Below, piece after piece: positions 9,259 to 18,786 of a stretch of 64,000 nt of DNA. Each line of letters begins with the position of its first letter. The stretch's first letter is position 1. Source of the DNA: Sphingomonas phyllosphaerae. GTDB taxonomy: Bacteria; Pseudomonadota; Alphaproteobacteria; Sphingomonadales; Sphingomonadaceae. Both the position numbers and the translations under genes were made by a program. The notes under the pieces were generated by a model. It saw only the letters and a program-made list of their open reading frames with translations. It was not told the DNA's origin and ran no database searches. The stretch lies in the NCBI RefSeq assembly GCF_029623345.1, contig NZ_JAPYKH010000004.1, positions 62,001 to 126,000 of the forward strand. Reading direction: 5' to 3'.

Positions 9259-9876
9259 ATGTTCGCGTTCGCCCTGCTCCTCGCCGCCGCGCCAGCGCCG
9301 CTCCTGCAGCAGGAGGGCGAGACGGTGACCGTCCGCGCGCCGCTGCCCGCCGCGCCGCAGACCCCCGCCACGCTCGTCGCCGAGCCGGTAGCGATGATGA
9401 TCGCCACCTTCGACACGAACGGTGACGCGATGGTCGATCGCGCCGAGCTGGAAGAGGGCGTGCGTCGCTCGTTCGAGGCGATCGACACCGCCAAGTCCGG
9501 CAAGTTGCGCTACATCGCCTTCTCCGACTGGGCGTTGCGCTTCCTCGGCGATCAGCACGCGCTGCCGAGCCCCTACGAGGTCGACCGCGACGACGACGAT
9601 TCGATCACGCTCGACGAGCTGGAGAACCATTTCTCGCGCCTGTTCGCACGTTATGACCGCAACGGCGACCATCTCATCAGCCGTGCGGAGCTGCTGACCT
9701 ATCGCACCATGCCGGTCGACGCGCAGGGCCCCACCGCCGGGCGCCGCCCGCCGAAGAAGGGCGACGCCAAGGACCAGCCGCGCAAGGACGGCCACGGCAA
9801 GGACGACAGCAAGCGTGACCGGCGCGATGCGCCGCCGCCGGACGCGGACGCGCCCGAGGCGGAGCGCGGGCGATGA
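9259..9876 (+). CDS. EF-hand calcium-binding protein, exported
   Basis: Short periplasmic or secreted protein with a signal peptide ([18 protein letters not shown]). Canonical calcium loops are visible as [24 protein letters not shown] and [12 protein letters not shown], each with acidic residues at positions 1, 3, 5 and a Glu at 12; the segment around [15 protein letters not shown] looks like a degenerate fourth. The C-terminal 50 residues are rich in Lys, Asp and Arg and probably disordered. The start at 9259 is chosen for the signal peptide; an upstream start at 9190 would add an unlikely Pro/Arg-rich lead. Its stop overlaps the tgt start (ATGA), so the two are translationally coupled, though no functional link is known. 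Confidence 0.8.
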   Translation: MFAFALLLAAAPAPLLQQEGETVTVRAPLPAAPQTPATLVAEPVAMMIATFDTNGDAMVDRAELEEGVRRSFEAIDTAKSGKLRYIAFSDWALRFLGDQHALPSPYEVDRDDDDSITLDELENHFSRLFARYDRNGDHLISRAELLTYRTMPVDAQGPTAGRRPPKKGDAKDQPRKDGHGKDDSKRDRRDAPPPDADAPEAERGR

Positions 9877-11021
9877 GCGCCGCCCCGCGTTTCGCCTTCC
9901 AGGTCCACGCCAGCGACGGTGCGGCGCGGACCGGCACGATCCGGATGGAGCGCGGCGCCATCCGCACCCCCGCGTTCATGCCGGTCGGCACCGCCGCGAC
10001 GGTGAAGGCGATGAAACCTGCCGACGTCGAGCGCGCCGGCGCCGACATCATCCTCGGCAACACCTATCACCTCATGCTCCGGCCGGGCGCCGAGCGGGTG
10101 GCGCGGCTCGGCGGGCTCCACGCCTTCATGGGCTGGGAGCGACCGATCCTGACCGACTCGGGCGGCTATCAGGTGATGAGCCTCAGCGAGCTGACCAAGC
10201 GCTCGGAGGAAGGTGTCGCCTTCGCCTCGCACCTCGACGGCACGCGTCACCTGATCACGCCCGAGCGCTCGATCGAGATCCAGCGGCTGCTCGGCTCGAA
10301 CATCGTGATGGCGTTCGACGAGCTGGTCCCCACTACCTCGACCCGCGAGGTGCAGGCCGCGGCGATGGAGCGATCGATGCGCTGGGCCAAGCGCAGCCGC
10401 GACGCCTTCGACGCGGGCGGCGCGCACGCCGAGCACAACGCGATCTTCGGCATCCAGCAGGGCGCGCTCGACGAGGGGCTGCGCCGCGCCTCGGCGGACG
10501 CGCTGGTCGACATCGGCTTCGATGGTTATGCGATCGGCGGGCTCGCGGTCGGCGAGGGACAGGCGGCGATGTTCGGCTGCCTCGATTACGCCCCGGCCCA
10601 GCTCCCCGCGGACAAGCCGCGCTATCTGATGGGCGTGGGCAAGCCCGACGATATCGTCGGCGCGGTCCAGCGCGGGGTCGACATGTTCGACTGCGTGATG
10701 CCGACCCGCTCGGGACGCACCGGCCAGGCGTTCACGCGCGACGGGCCGATCAACATCCGCAACGCGCGCTTCAACGAGGACCAGGCGCCGCTCGACCCTG
10801 ACTGCGCCTGCGCGGTGTGCGCCACCTGGACTCGCGCCTACCTCCACCATCTGGTGCGCAGCGGCGAGATCCTCGGCGCGATGTTGATGACCGAGCACAA
10901 CATCGCCTTCTATGAGGCGTTGATGGCAGACCTGCGCGCGGCGATTGCGCAGGGCGGGCTGGCGACGTTCGCCAACGCGTTCCGCGCGCGTTATGGCGCG
11001 GGCAAAGGAGAGACCCGATGA
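9873..11021 (+). CDS. tgt: Queuine tRNA-ribosyltransferase
   Basis: Exchanges guanine 34 of tRNA-Asp, -Asn, -His and -Tyr for preQ1, a step of queuosine formation in the cytoplasm. Family marks are all present: [33 protein letters not shown] (catalytic Asp), [29 protein letters not shown] (nucleophile Asp) and the zinc site [17 protein letters not shown]. The 382 residues match the bacterial enzyme. ATGA overlaps link it to the EF-hand gene upstream and a small membrane protein downstream. No other queuosine gene (queA, queG) is in the window. Confidence 0.97.
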   Translation: MSAAPRFAFQVHASDGAARTGTIRMERGAIRTPAFMPVGTAATVKAMKPADVERAGADIILGNTYHLMLRPGAERVARLGGLHAFMGWERPILTDSGGYQVMSLSELTKRSEEGVAFASHLDGTRHLITPERSIEIQRLLGSNIVMAFDELVPTTSTREVQAAAMERSMRWAKRSRDAFDAGGAHAEHNAIFGIQQGALDEGLRRASADALVDIGFDGYAIGGLAVGEGQAAMFGCLDYAPAQLPADKPRYLMGVGKPDDIVGAVQRGVDMFDCVMPTRSGRTGQAFTRDGPINIRNARFNEDQAPLDPDCACAVCATWTRAYLHHLVRSGEILGAMLMTEHNIAFYEALMADLRAAIAQGGLATFANAFRARYGAGKGETR

Positions 11022-11215
11022 GCGACCAACCCAACGAGATCCTCGCCGAAGTGGCCGCCGCCAAGGCGCACGAGGAAGCCGGCGCGGGCAAGGCGGCGCA
11101 GCTCCGCCGCGACCGTCGCTGGCAGGGCGGCAAGACGTGGCTGGCAGCGGGGATCGGCTCGGCCGCGGTGGCCGCGGCGGTGCTGTTCGCCAATTCACGG
11201 CGCGACGAGAAGTAA
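11018..11215 (+). CDS. Small single-pass membrane protein, unknown function
   Basis: A 65-residue protein starting at an ATGA overlap with tgt. The first 40 residues are charged ([20 protein letters not shown]), then one hydrophobic helix ([18 protein letters not shown], about residues 41-58) and a short basic/acidic tail. No family recognised. Tight coupling to tgt supports it being real. It resembles the many small tgt-adjacent membrane proteins of sphingomonads, but that is memory, not a search. Confidence 0.65.
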   Translation: MSDQPNEILAEVAAAKAHEEAGAGKAAQLRRDRRWQGGKTWLAAGIGSAAVAAAVLFANSRRDEK

Positions 11216-11291
11216 GCAAGGCCCCTCTATCCGTCGTGTTGCTGCGCATGCAGGCAGCGAGAGCGGCCTAGCGCAGCGCTGTTGGCCCTGG

Positions 11292-11311
11292 GCTCCCGGC
11301 GTCGCGGGAGC
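11292..11311. repeat. Hairpin of the intergenic palindrome family
   Basis: GCTCCCG and CGGGAGC (7-bp stem, 6-base loop) in the 116-base gap between convergent genes. It resembles the GCTCCTGC/GCAGGAGC hairpins at 13458, 13511 and 48268. It may also act as a two-way terminator. Confidence 0.5.
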
Positions 11312-11331
11312 ACAGTGGCCCCGACACCGCG

Positions 11332-12051
11332 CTACAGCTTCATCCCGCGCAGCACCGGCTCGATCACCGTCGCCATCACGTCATAGCCCCGCTCGGTCGG
11401 GTGGACGCCATCATAGGCCAGACCTGGACGCATCCCGCCCGCCGCGTCCGCCAGCACGGGGGTGTAGTCGACGAAGCGCGCGCCCAGCCGCGGCGCGGCC
11501 TCGCGCGCCCAGGCGTTGAAGGCGCGGATCGGCGCTACCGTCTCCAGCCCCGGCCGCCACGGGAAGTTCGCCGCGGGCGGGATCGAGCCGAGCAGCACCT
11601 CGATCCGATTGGCACGCGCGAGCTGGATCATCGCGGTGACGTTGTCGCGCGTCTGCTGCGGCGTCATCGGTCCGGTGTTGCCGGCGATGTCGTTGGTGCC
11701 CGCCATCAGGTGGAGCGCGCGCGGGCGCAGCGCCACCACGTCGGCCATCACGCGCAACACCATCTGCGGCGTGGTCTGACCGCCGATGCCGCGGTTCACG
11801 CGCCCCGGCGTGAAGAAGCCCGGCCGCTTGCTGCCCCAGCCCTCCGTGATCGAGTCGCCGAGGAAGACGATGCCGGTGCTCGCGCGCGCCTCGATCAGCT
11901 GGCGGTTGTCCGCGGCGTAGCGACCGAGCCACGGCCAGTCCTCGCGAAGCCGGCGCTCGGCGGCGTCATCCGCCGCAGTGGCGGGGGTGGCGAGCGCCCC
12001 GGCGGCGATCCCGCCGGCGACTCCCAGCAGCGCAGCGCGTCGATCGATCAC
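11332..12051 (-). CDS. SGNH/GDSL hydrolase, exported, possible acetylesterase
   Basis: Serine esterase of the SGNH fold, probably removing acetyl or acyl groups from a glycan. The start is GTG at 12051, overlapping the carboxylesterase stop (GTGA). Residues 1-23 form a Tat-like or Sec signal (VIDRRAALLGVAGGIAAG, then ATA). Blocks I, II, III and V are visible: GDSITEGWG (nucleophile Ser), GIGGQTT, AGTNDI and DGVHPTERG (Asp/His). About 239 residues is normal. It is the last gene of the halogenase operon. The substrate cannot be read from sequence. Confidence 0.85.
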   Translation of the reverse strand: MIDRRAALLGVAGGIAAGALATPATAADDAAERRLREDWPWLGRYAADNRQLIEARASTGIVFLGDSITEGWGSKRPGFFTPGRVNRGIGGQTTPQMVLRVMADVVALRPRALHLMAGTNDIAGNTGPMTPQQTRDNVTAMIQLARANRIEVLLGSIPPAANFPWRPGLETVAPIRAFNAWAREAAPRLGARFVDYTPVLADAAGGMRPGLAYDGVHPTERGYDVMATVIEPVLRGMKL

Positions 12052-13772
12052 AGCGAGTCTCCCCAGCGGCACACGTCCTCGGCCGGTGGCACGGCGGCGC
12101 GCGCGCCGGCGGCGTCCAGCGCCAGATAGGTCTGCGCCGCATCCGCCGCGGGCCAGCTCGGCAGGCCGGCGCCGTTCGGGTCGCCCGTCTTCACGAAATT
12201 GGCCCAATAGTCGATCAGGTGGAGCCGGCCGAGCGGCTGGTCGGCGTAGATGAACGGGATCTCGAGCGCGTGCCGCGTCGGCGCGCCGGTGGCGCTGCCG
12301 TCGAACAGATAGCGCCACACCTTGCCGCCGCGCCGCGCCATCGTCGCAACAAAGCGCTGCGCCGGGCAGCGGAAGGTCGCGTCGGTGGCGATGCGCTGGT
12401 CGCGCGTGCCGTCGCGGTCGGCGGGGTCGGCGCGCGGCTCGGGCTGGTCGAGACGGTAGAAGCGTCGCGCTTCCGCCTCGCGGCCCGGGTAGCTCAGCGC
12501 AACGAAGGTGTCGCGGCGCGAGTGGCCGCCGGGAAGGTCGAGTTCGATCCGGTTGGTGCCGATCAGCACGTCGACGCCCGGCGCCGACGCGAGCAGCCGG
12601 TCTGGCGCCGCGGGGAAGACGGTACCGTCGACGGTGGTGCGCAGCCAGCGGTAGCTGTCGTCGGTCAGCAGCTGATCGTGCGTCGCCTCACCCGCGACGA
12701 GCAGCGGCCACGCCGCTACGGAGCGCATCGCGGCAGCGTCACCGCGCGCGCCGAGCGCGTCGTCGACCTGGTCGCCGAGCCGCAGCGCCTCCTCGCGCGA
12801 GCGCCACGGCAGGCCGAAGCCGGGCGTGCCGCTCTCCATGATGGCGCGACGGAACAGCCCGCGCGCGGCGGGCGCGGCGACGAGCAGACCGACGTCCTGC
12901 GCGCCCGCGCTCTCGCCCGCGATCGTCACGGCGTCGGGGTCGCCGCCGAAGCGCGCAATATTCTCGTGAACCCAGCGCAACGCCGCGATCTGGTCCTGCG
13001 TCGCGAGATTGCCGCCGCCCGCGCTGCGGTGGTGGAGGAAGCCGAGCGCGCCGAGCCGGTAGCGCACACCGACCATGACGATGCCACGCGCGACGATCGG
13101 CGACTCGGCCATGTCACCGGGCGAACCGGCGTAATTGGCGCCGCCATGGATCCAGACGAGGACGGGGCGGCGGCCGGCGAGCGCCTCGGTGCCGACGTCG
13201 AGCGTCAGGCAGTCCTCCGACTGGTGAAGGTAATCGGCGCGGTTCCAGGTGTAGTCCTGCTGGGTGCAGGCCGGCGCGGGAGCGGCGGCGTCGCGGACGC
13301 CCGGCCAGCGCGTGGGCGGTGCCGGCGGGGCGAAGCGGCGCGGGCCGAGCGGGGCAGCCGCGTAAGGGAGGCCGCGGAAGACGAGGTGGCCGCCCGCGCT
13401 GGTACCGCGCACGCTGCCGATGCTGGTGCGCGCGACGGGGGCAGCGCTGCCCGCGTGCTCCTGCGGAGGCAGGAGCCCGGGGTCACGCGCGCCGGCGTTC
13501 GCGGTCCTGGGTTCCTGCGTGCGCAGGAACACGGTGCTCGTCGCGGTCGGCGAGGAGCGCCCGACCCCTGGCTCCGTCATCCCGGACGTGGGCCGGGACT
13601 CACTGTTCCACACGGTCGCCACGCGGTAGATGCGCGGCGTCATGGATCCCGGAGAACGCCCGGGATGACGGAAAAGGGTGGAGGCGTGCACATCGGCCAG
13701 CACGCGGACGTCGGACGCATCCGCCCCAGTCGCCGCCGCCAGCGCCAGCGCGGCGAGCAGTGCGCGCCTCAC
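12048..13772 (-). CDS. Type-B carboxylesterase with a repeat-derived N-terminal segment
   Basis: Alpha/beta-hydrolase of the carboxylesterase (COesterase) family, probably periplasmic. It starts at GTG 13772, overlapping the GH2 stop (GTGA). Residues 1-19 are a signal peptide. The catalytic domain begins near residue 112 (ARTSIGSVRG, FRGLPYAAAPLGPRRF), with the oxyanion motif WIHGGAN near 207-213 and nucleophile S288 in AGESAGAQ. HALEIPFIY near the end probably carries the catalytic His. Unusually, residues about 35-105 are encoded by intergenic-type palindromic repeat DNA read in frame (see separate entry) and look unlike any esterase. Length 574 is about 75 residues above the usual size of bacterial members, matching that insert. 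It is the fourth gene of the halogenase operon. Confidence 0.85.
   Translation of the reverse strand: MRRALLAALALAAATGADASDVRVLADVHASTLFRHPGRSPGSMTPRIYRVATVWNSESRPTSGMTEPGVGRSSPTATSTVFLRTQEPRTANAGARDPGLLPPQEHAGSAAPVARTSIGSVRGTSAGGHLVFRGLPYAAAPLGPRRFAPPAPPTRWPGVRDAAAPAPACTQQDYTWNRADYLHQSEDCLTLDVGTEALAGRRPVLVWIHGGANYAGSPGDMAESPIVARGIVMVGVRYRLGALGFLHHRSAGGGNLATQDQIAALRWVHENIARFGGDPDAVTIAGESAGAQDVGLLVAAPAARGLFRRAIMESGTPGFGLPWRSREEALRLGDQVDDALGARGDAAAMRSVAAWPLLVAGEATHDQLLTDDSYRWLRTTVDGTVFPAAPDRLLASAPGVDVLIGTNRIELDLPGGHSRRDTFVALSYPGREAEARRFYRLDQPEPRADPADRDGTRDQRIATDATFRCPAQRFVATMARRGGKVWRYLFDGSATGAPTRHALEIPFIYADQPLGRLHLIDYWANFVKTGDPNGAGLPSWPAADAAQTYLALDAAGARAAVPPAEDVCRWGDSL
13458..13669. repeat. 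Palindromic repeats lying inside the carboxylesterase coding region
   Basis: Three inverted repeats lie side by side: CTCCTGC/GCAGGAG (13458-13475), the palindrome GTTCCTGCGTGCGCAGGAAC (13511-13530), and a 95-base unit bounded by GTCATCCCG and CGGGATGAC (13575-13669). All three look like sphingomonad intergenic repeats, yet here they are in frame between the signal peptide and the esterase domain (about residues 35-66 and 81-105). Confidence 0.8.
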
Positions 13773-16700
13773 TTCACCGCCACCTTGGTCACGCGGACGT
13801 TCCAGCCCGCCAGCGTCACCGCCGCCGCGCTCGCGGCGCCTGCGGGATAGCGAATCGCAATCACCTTCTTCTCCCCCGGCAGCAGCGCGACATAATTGTC
13901 GTCGTAATAGGCCGGCAGCACGCGCTTGCCCGCGGCGTCGACCAGCGTGAGCTTGGCGTTCAGCGCGGGCACCGCACCGTCGTTGCCCAACGTCACCCGG
14001 ACGACGCGGTCGTCGCCCTCGGTCGCGCTCTCCACCGACGTCGCCAGCGCGACCGGAGCGAGATCGTTGAGCGCGCGATAGGCGCCCTCGTCGCGCCCGC
14101 GCCAGTAGAAGTTCTCCGACACCGTCTTCCCGGCCGCGTCTGCCAGCACCAGCTTGATCAATACCATCGGGTGATCGGCGAACAGCCGGTCGAGCGGCAC
14201 CGCCGCCAGCGTCGTCGCGGCGTTGGCCGCGGCGTCGAGGCGGTCCGCGCGCGCGAACAGCTCGCGATTGTCGAGTCCGACCACGCGCACGCGCGCGGTC
14301 AGCCCCGGTGCTGCGGCCTGCGTCGTGTTGAGCACCACCAGCTCGTTGCCAGGCAGGTTGAGCTGGACGTGGAGCGGCTCGGTCGCCTTCTTCGCGCCAT
14401 AGTATGCCGCGTGCGTGTCATAGTCCCAGGAGTAGATCTGCCACGCGTTGGACGGCCAGGCGGGGTGCGTCATCCACAACAGCCGCCCCGAGTTCTTGGT
14501 CCAGAGATGGCCGAGGAAGCCCTCGTACATCGCCTTGTGCGTCTCGAGGTTCATCATCTGCGCCTTGCGCTCGAAGTCGGCGAAGCTGGTGCCCGCGCCG
14601 AACATGCGCTCGAGCGTCGCGGTGAAGGTCTTGGTGTCGCCGTTCCCGCTGACATGCCAGTCGTGGTACGCCAGCACGTCGCCGAGCGGCCAGCGGTCCG
14701 CCGCGGGCACGTAGCTGGCGATCGACTCCGCGGTCGACAGCGAGGGCGTCCCCGTCTCAACCGAAAAGCCGGTGGCGAGATCGGTGAAATAGCCGACCGG
14801 CGGGCGGTAATTATACGGCCCCGAGCCCTGCAGGTTGACCACGTTCGAGCTGCCGGTGAACCAGCGCGTCCCGTCCAGCTCGAACACCGCCTGGTCGAGC
14901 CCCTCGTTGAGCGTGGGATAGGGCACGCCCTCGTTGCGGCCGAACCACAGCACGATCGAGGGATGGTTGCGGTAGCGCGCGATCGTGTCGCGCGCGTTGG
15001 CGAGGAACAGCGAGGGATCGTCGGGCTCGACCTGGAAATTCTGCGTCGACTGCCAGAAATCGTTGAGCACCATCATGCCGTTCTCGTCGGCGAGATCGAA
15101 GAACTCCTCCTCGTCGTTGTTGCCCATCCAGTTGCGTATGACGTTCATGTGCGCCTCGCGCTGGAGCCGGAAGAAGGGCTTGAGCCAGTCGTAGCTCACG
15201 CGCTTCATCGCGTCGTCCATGCCCCAGTTGCCGCCGCGCGCGGCGATGCGCACGCCGTTGACGCGCAGCGTGAGGTGCGGCTCGGGCAGGGTCTCGGCGA
15301 TCGGCGTCACCGCCTTCGAGGTCGCGCCCGCGGGCGTGAGCGACTCGGCCCAGCCGCGCGGCGATTCCTTGATCGCGGCGTGGCGCACGTCGATCAGCCT
15401 GGTACCCGCGAGCGCGCCGTCGGTGGTCTGGACGTTGACCCGGCGCAGTGCGCCCGCGGGGTCGAACAGCGAGAGATCGTAGCTCACCTCACGAATGCCG
15501 AAGCGGCCTTTGCGCAGGTCGGATACGCCCGCGGCGTCGCTCACCTGATAGGTGACGTCGTAGAGGTGCGGCGCGCCATAGCCGTTCGGCCACCACAGCT
15601 GCGGGTTCGCGACGCGCAGCTGCGGGAAGTCACGCGGGGTAAAGGCGACCTCGCTATGCCCCGGCGCGGCGGTGACCTGGCGCTCGACCGTGATACCGCC
15701 GAAGGCAACGCGCACCGTCACCGGCGCGGCGGCGCCGGCGTTGTCGAGCGGCACGGTGACGTAGACGTCCGCGCTGTCGGTCCGCGGCAGCGGCAGGTCG
15801 GTGACGACGTGCGGGTCGCCGATCTTCACCGCGCCCGTCGCGACCAGCTCGACCGGACGCCAGATGCCGGTGTTGCGGTCGCGGATGCCGGGGATCCAGT
15901 CCCATCCCTCGGTGGCGACGAAGGTGGGGCCGTCGATCGCGAGCTGGCCGCCGTTCTCGCCGACGCCCGCGGCGACCGACTGTTCGTGCGGGATGCCGGG
16001 GTGCGGCGGTGGCGAGACGCGCACTGCCACGACATTCTCGCCCGCTACCGGCGTGTAGGCGAACTGGCCGCGGATGAACGCGCCGCGCGTGGTGCCGAGC
16101 CGCTCGCCATTGGCCCACACCTCCGAGGCGTAGTTGATCCCGCCGAAGACGAGCGTCAGTCTCTTGCCCGCCGCCTCCGGCGGGACGGTGAAGCGCGTGC
16201 GATACCAATAATCCTGCTTGGCGAGCCGCTCGGGGATCTGGAGGTTGTTGAGGCCGTAATACGGGTCCGGGTAGACGCCGCGGTCGACCAGGCTCTGGAG
16301 CACGGTACCGGGCACGGTCGCAGCGCGCCACGCGTCACCCTTGAGAACGCCCGGCCGCGAAAGCGAAGCGCCGTCACCTGCCACCTCGGGCGCAGCGGCG
16401 AGCTGCCAGCCGTTGAGCTGCCAATGGCCCGGTGCGGTGGGCTGCATCAGGGGCTGCTGGGGCAGCGGCTTGGCGACCGGCTTGGTCGTCGCGTCAGCGC
16501 GCGACTTTGGGAGCGTCCAGGCGTCCTGCTGGACGGTGAGGCCGATGTTGGCGCTTTTCTGGAACGGCCAGCCGACGCCGATCTCGGTCATCTGCACCGT
16601 ATCGAAGTCGGGGCGGGTTCGCGCCGCCGCGGCGAGCGCGCGCGCGTCGGCGGCGCCACTCTCCGCCGTCGCGCCGACGAGCTGGCCGCCGAAATGTGCC

Positions 16701-17185
16701 GCGCCCGGCGGCGCGATCGCGATCACCGGCGTCACCGCAGTCGCGCGCGCCGCACCAGCGCCGACACGGCGCCCGTCGACGTAGAGCGTGGCGCGCGCAC
16801 CGTCGGACACCGCCGCGACATGGACCCATCTGCCGGGCGTCAGCGCGGGTCCGCGGACCACCGCCGCGCCGTCGCGCAGCACCAGCCGGCCGCCGTCGAG
16901 CATTAGCGCGCGCTGGGTCGGCGCGGCGCCGAGCGCGATCAGCGCGACCGCGCCGTCCTGCGCCGAGCCCGGGCGGACCCAGGCGCTCAGCGTATAGGGC
17001 GCGCCCGCCGCGACCAACGCCTCGGCGCGCGCAAGCGGGCGCTCGATCCCGATCCCGCCGGCGAGGCTGCGCACGTTGTACGGCCCGCCGTTGCCCGGCA
17101 CGTCGGCGCGCGCCGCGATCGTCGCGCCCAGCGCCAGTCCGGTCCCCGCCAGCAGCCATGCCGCCCGCTTCATGTTCGACCCCAT
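13769..17185 (-). CDS. GH2-family exo-glycosidase with N-terminal LamG-like domain
   Basis: Large exported glycoside hydrolase, probably removing beta-linked mannose or glucosamine residues. The start at 17185 has GGGAAGA six bases upstream; ATGs at 17191 and 17173 are alternatives. A signal peptide (LLAGTGLALGATIAARA) is followed by a concanavalin/LamG-like domain (about residues 35-195; YTLSAWVRPG, GRWVHVAAVSDG, LYVDGRRVG), then the GH2 jelly-roll (YWYRTRFTVP, EVWANGERLG), the Ig-like domain and the TIM barrel. WFGRNEG carries the acid/base Glu; VETGTPSL is the probable nucleophile region. Domain order and the C-terminal Ig-like domains resemble exo-beta-D-glucosaminidase (CsxA) and beta-mannosidase relatives. 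About 1138 residues. Third gene of the halogenase operon. Confidence 0.82.
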   Translation of the reverse strand: MGSNMKRAAWLLAGTGLALGATIAARADVPGNGGPYNVRSLAGGIGIERPLARAEALVAAGAPYTLSAWVRPGSAQDGAVALIALGAAPTQRALMLDGGRLVLRDGAAVVRGPALTPGRWVHVAAVSDGARATLYVDGRRVGAGAARATAVTPVIAIAPPGAAHFGGQLVGATAESGAADARALAAAARTRPDFDTVQMTEIGVGWPFQKSANIGLTVQQDAWTLPKSRADATTKPVAKPLPQQPLMQPTAPGHWQLNGWQLAAAPEVAGDGASLSRPGVLKGDAWRAATVPGTVLQSLVDRGVYPDPYYGLNNLQIPERLAKQDYWYRTRFTVPPEAAGKRLTLVFGGINYASEVWANGERLGTTRGAFIRGQFAYTPVAGENVVAVRVSPPPHPGIPHEQSVAAGVGENGGQLAIDGPTFVATEGWDWIPGIRDRNTGIWRPVELVATGAVKIGDPHVVTDLPLPRTDSADVYVTVPLDNAGAAAPVTVRVAFGGITVERQVTAAPGHSEVAFTPRDFPQLRVANPQLWWPNGYGAPHLYDVTYQVSDAAGVSDLRKGRFGIREVSYDLSLFDPAGALRRVNVQTTDGALAGTRLIDVRHAAIKESPRGWAESLTPAGATSKAVTPIAETLPEPHLTLRVNGVRIAARGGNWGMDDAMKRVSYDWLKPFFRLQREAHMNVIRNWMGNNDEEEFFDLADENGMMVLNDFWQSTQNFQVEPDDPSLFLANARDTIARYRNHPSIVLWFGRNEGVPYPTLNEGLDQAVFELDGTRWFTGSSNVVNLQGSGPYNYRPPVGYFTDLATGFSVETGTPSLSTAESIASYVPAADRWPLGDVLAYHDWHVSGNGDTKTFTATLERMFGAGTSFADFERKAQMMNLETHKAMYEGFLGHLWTKNSGRLLWMTHPAWPSNAWQIYSWDYDTHAAYYGAKKATEPLHVQLNLPGNELVVLNTTQAAAPGLTARVRVVGLDNRELFARADRLDAAANAATTLAAVPLDRLFADHPMVLIKLVLADAAGKTVSENFYWRGRDEGAYRALNDLAPVALATSVESATEGDDRVVRVTLGNDGAVPALNAKLTLVDAAGKRVLPAYYDDNYVALLPGEKKVIAIRYPAGAASAAAVTLAGWNVRVTKVAVK

Positions 17186-17219
17186 CGTCATTCTTCCCGG
17201 TTGGCGCCGCGGCGCTCTG

Positions 17220-18728
17220 TCACTGTCCCCCGCCGGCGACGCGGCGGAGGAAATCCTGGTGCGGCTCGGCCAATCGCAGCGTGCCTTCGATCGCCTCGCG
17301 CATCCGCGTCACGCTGTCGGTGAGCGTCAGGAGATCATATTGGTCCGCCATCGGCGAAGGCCGCGCGGGCAGGTCGTCGAAGCCGGCGTAGAGGCTGAGC
17401 CAGCTCGGATCCTGGAACGTGTCCCACTCGCGCCGCACGAACTCGCCCGCGGCGCGCCACGCGTCGAGCTTGGCCTGGAGTCCCTCGGTCGGCGGCACCG
17501 CGCGGATCGCGTCCCAGAACGGCTCGCCGTCGCGACGGTTGGGCAGATAGTGGAGCAGCAGGAAGTCGCGGATGCGCTCGAACTCCAACACCGACTGGCG
17601 GTTGTAGGTCTCCGCCAGCCGTGGGTCGAAGCTCTGGTCGGGGAACAGCGGCGCGAGCCGGTCGAGCCCCGACTGGATCAGCGAGATGCTGGTCGACTCG
17701 AGCGGCTCGAGAAAGCCGGAGGCGAGCCCAAGCCCGACGACGTTCTTTTCCCAGAAACGCGCACGATGCCCCGTCGTGAAGCGCAGCCGGTTGGCGGGCG
17801 CGAGCGCGTCGCCCTCCAGGCTGTCGCGCAATGTCGTCTCGGCGGCGTCGTCGGTGACGAAGTCGGAGCAATAGACATAGCCGTTGCCGGTGCGGTGCCG
17901 CAGCGGGATGTGCCACTGCCAGCCGGCCGGGCGCGCGGTGGCGGTGGTGAGCGGGCGATGCGGCCCCGACGCGCGGCACGGGATCGCGACCGCGCGGTCG
18001 CACGGCAGCCAGCGGCGCCAGTCGACATAGGGCACCTCCATCGCCTCGCCGAGGAGCAGGCTGCGGAATCCGGAGCAGTCGATCCATAGATCGCCCTCGA
18101 TGCGCTTCCCGTCCTCAAGCCGCACCGCCTCCACGGTGCCGCGCTCGCCGTCGCGCAGCACGTCGGTGATCCGGCCCTCGACGTGGCGGACATGGTTGGC
18201 GAGTGCGAGCCGCTTGAGCAGCGCGGCGAACTTGGACGCGTCGAAGTGGAGCGCGAAATTGAACACGCCGAGATCGTTGGTCGGCCGCTCGGCGGGCGGG
18301 AGGAACAGGTCGCGCTCGGCCAGCTGAGTGGCGAGGCAATAGGCGCCGAGCGGCGTCGCGTCGCCCGCCTGGCGCAGCTTGAGCCAGTAATGGTGGAAGG
18401 CAACGCCGCGCGCGGCCACGCCGTACAGGCCGAAGGGATGGAAGAAGTCGTGACCGTCGCGCTCCCAGTTGCGGAAGCGGATGCCGTATTTGATCGTGCC
18501 CTCGGTCTCGCGCAGCACGTCGGCTTCGCCGAGCTCGACCGCGGCGAGAAAGTCGCGGATCGCGGGCACCGTCGCCTCGCCGACGCCGACGGTGCCGATC
18601 GCGGCGCTCTCGACGACGGTGATGGCAAGCCGGAGATGCGCGAAGCGGCGCGCCAGCCAGGTCGCCGCCATCCAGCCGGCGGTGCCCCCACCGACGATCG
18701 TGATCGAGCGGATTGGTGCGTGCGTCAT
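17220..18728 (-). CDS. Tryptophan-halogenase-family flavoprotein
   Basis: FADH2-dependent halogenase family; the true substrate is unknown. Start at 18728 (GAGGGACGCATC before ATG). Diagnostic residues are present: FAD motif GGGTAG (13-18), catalytic lysine K80 in EGTIKYGIRF (equivalent to PrnA Lys79), and the halogenase signature WQWHIP (270-275). ESTSISLIQSG late in the protein matches the family's active-site/flavin loop. Length 502 is close to PrnA-type enzymes. It lies 58 bases downstream of a TonB receptor and about 30 before a GH2 gene, a pairing common in Caulobacter, Xanthomonas and sphingomonads where free tryptophan is unlikely to be the substrate. No flavin reductase is adjacent. 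Confidence 0.9.
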   Translation of the reverse strand: MTHAPIRSITIVGGGTAGWMAATWLARRFAHLRLAITVVESAAIGTVGVGEATVPAIRDFLAAVELGEADVLRETEGTIKYGIRFRNWERDGHDFFHPFGLYGVAARGVAFHHYWLKLRQAGDATPLGAYCLATQLAERDLFLPPAERPTNDLGVFNFALHFDASKFAALLKRLALANHVRHVEGRITDVLRDGERGTVEAVRLEDGKRIEGDLWIDCSGFRSLLLGEAMEVPYVDWRRWLPCDRAVAIPCRASGPHRPLTTATARPAGWQWHIPLRHRTGNGYVYCSDFVTDDAAETTLRDSLEGDALAPANRLRFTTGHRARFWEKNVVGLGLASGFLEPLESTSISLIQSGLDRLAPLFPDQSFDPRLAETYNRQSVLEFERIRDFLLLHYLPNRRDGEPFWDAIRAVPPTEGLQAKLDAWRAAGEFVRREWDTFQDPSWLSLYAGFDDLPARPSPMADQYDLLTLTDSVTRMREAIEGTLRLAEPHQDFLRRVAGGGQ

Positions 18729-18786
18729 GATGCGTCCCTCACCCGTCACCGCTCCTGCCCGACGGCAAGAGCGGTGACCAGGGCGA

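Noticed and set aside
13319..16906. A plus-strand open frame of 1195 codons opposite the GH2 gene
   Set aside because: Same shadow effect: Arg/His/Gly/Val-rich translation with no recognisable motif and no ribosome site.
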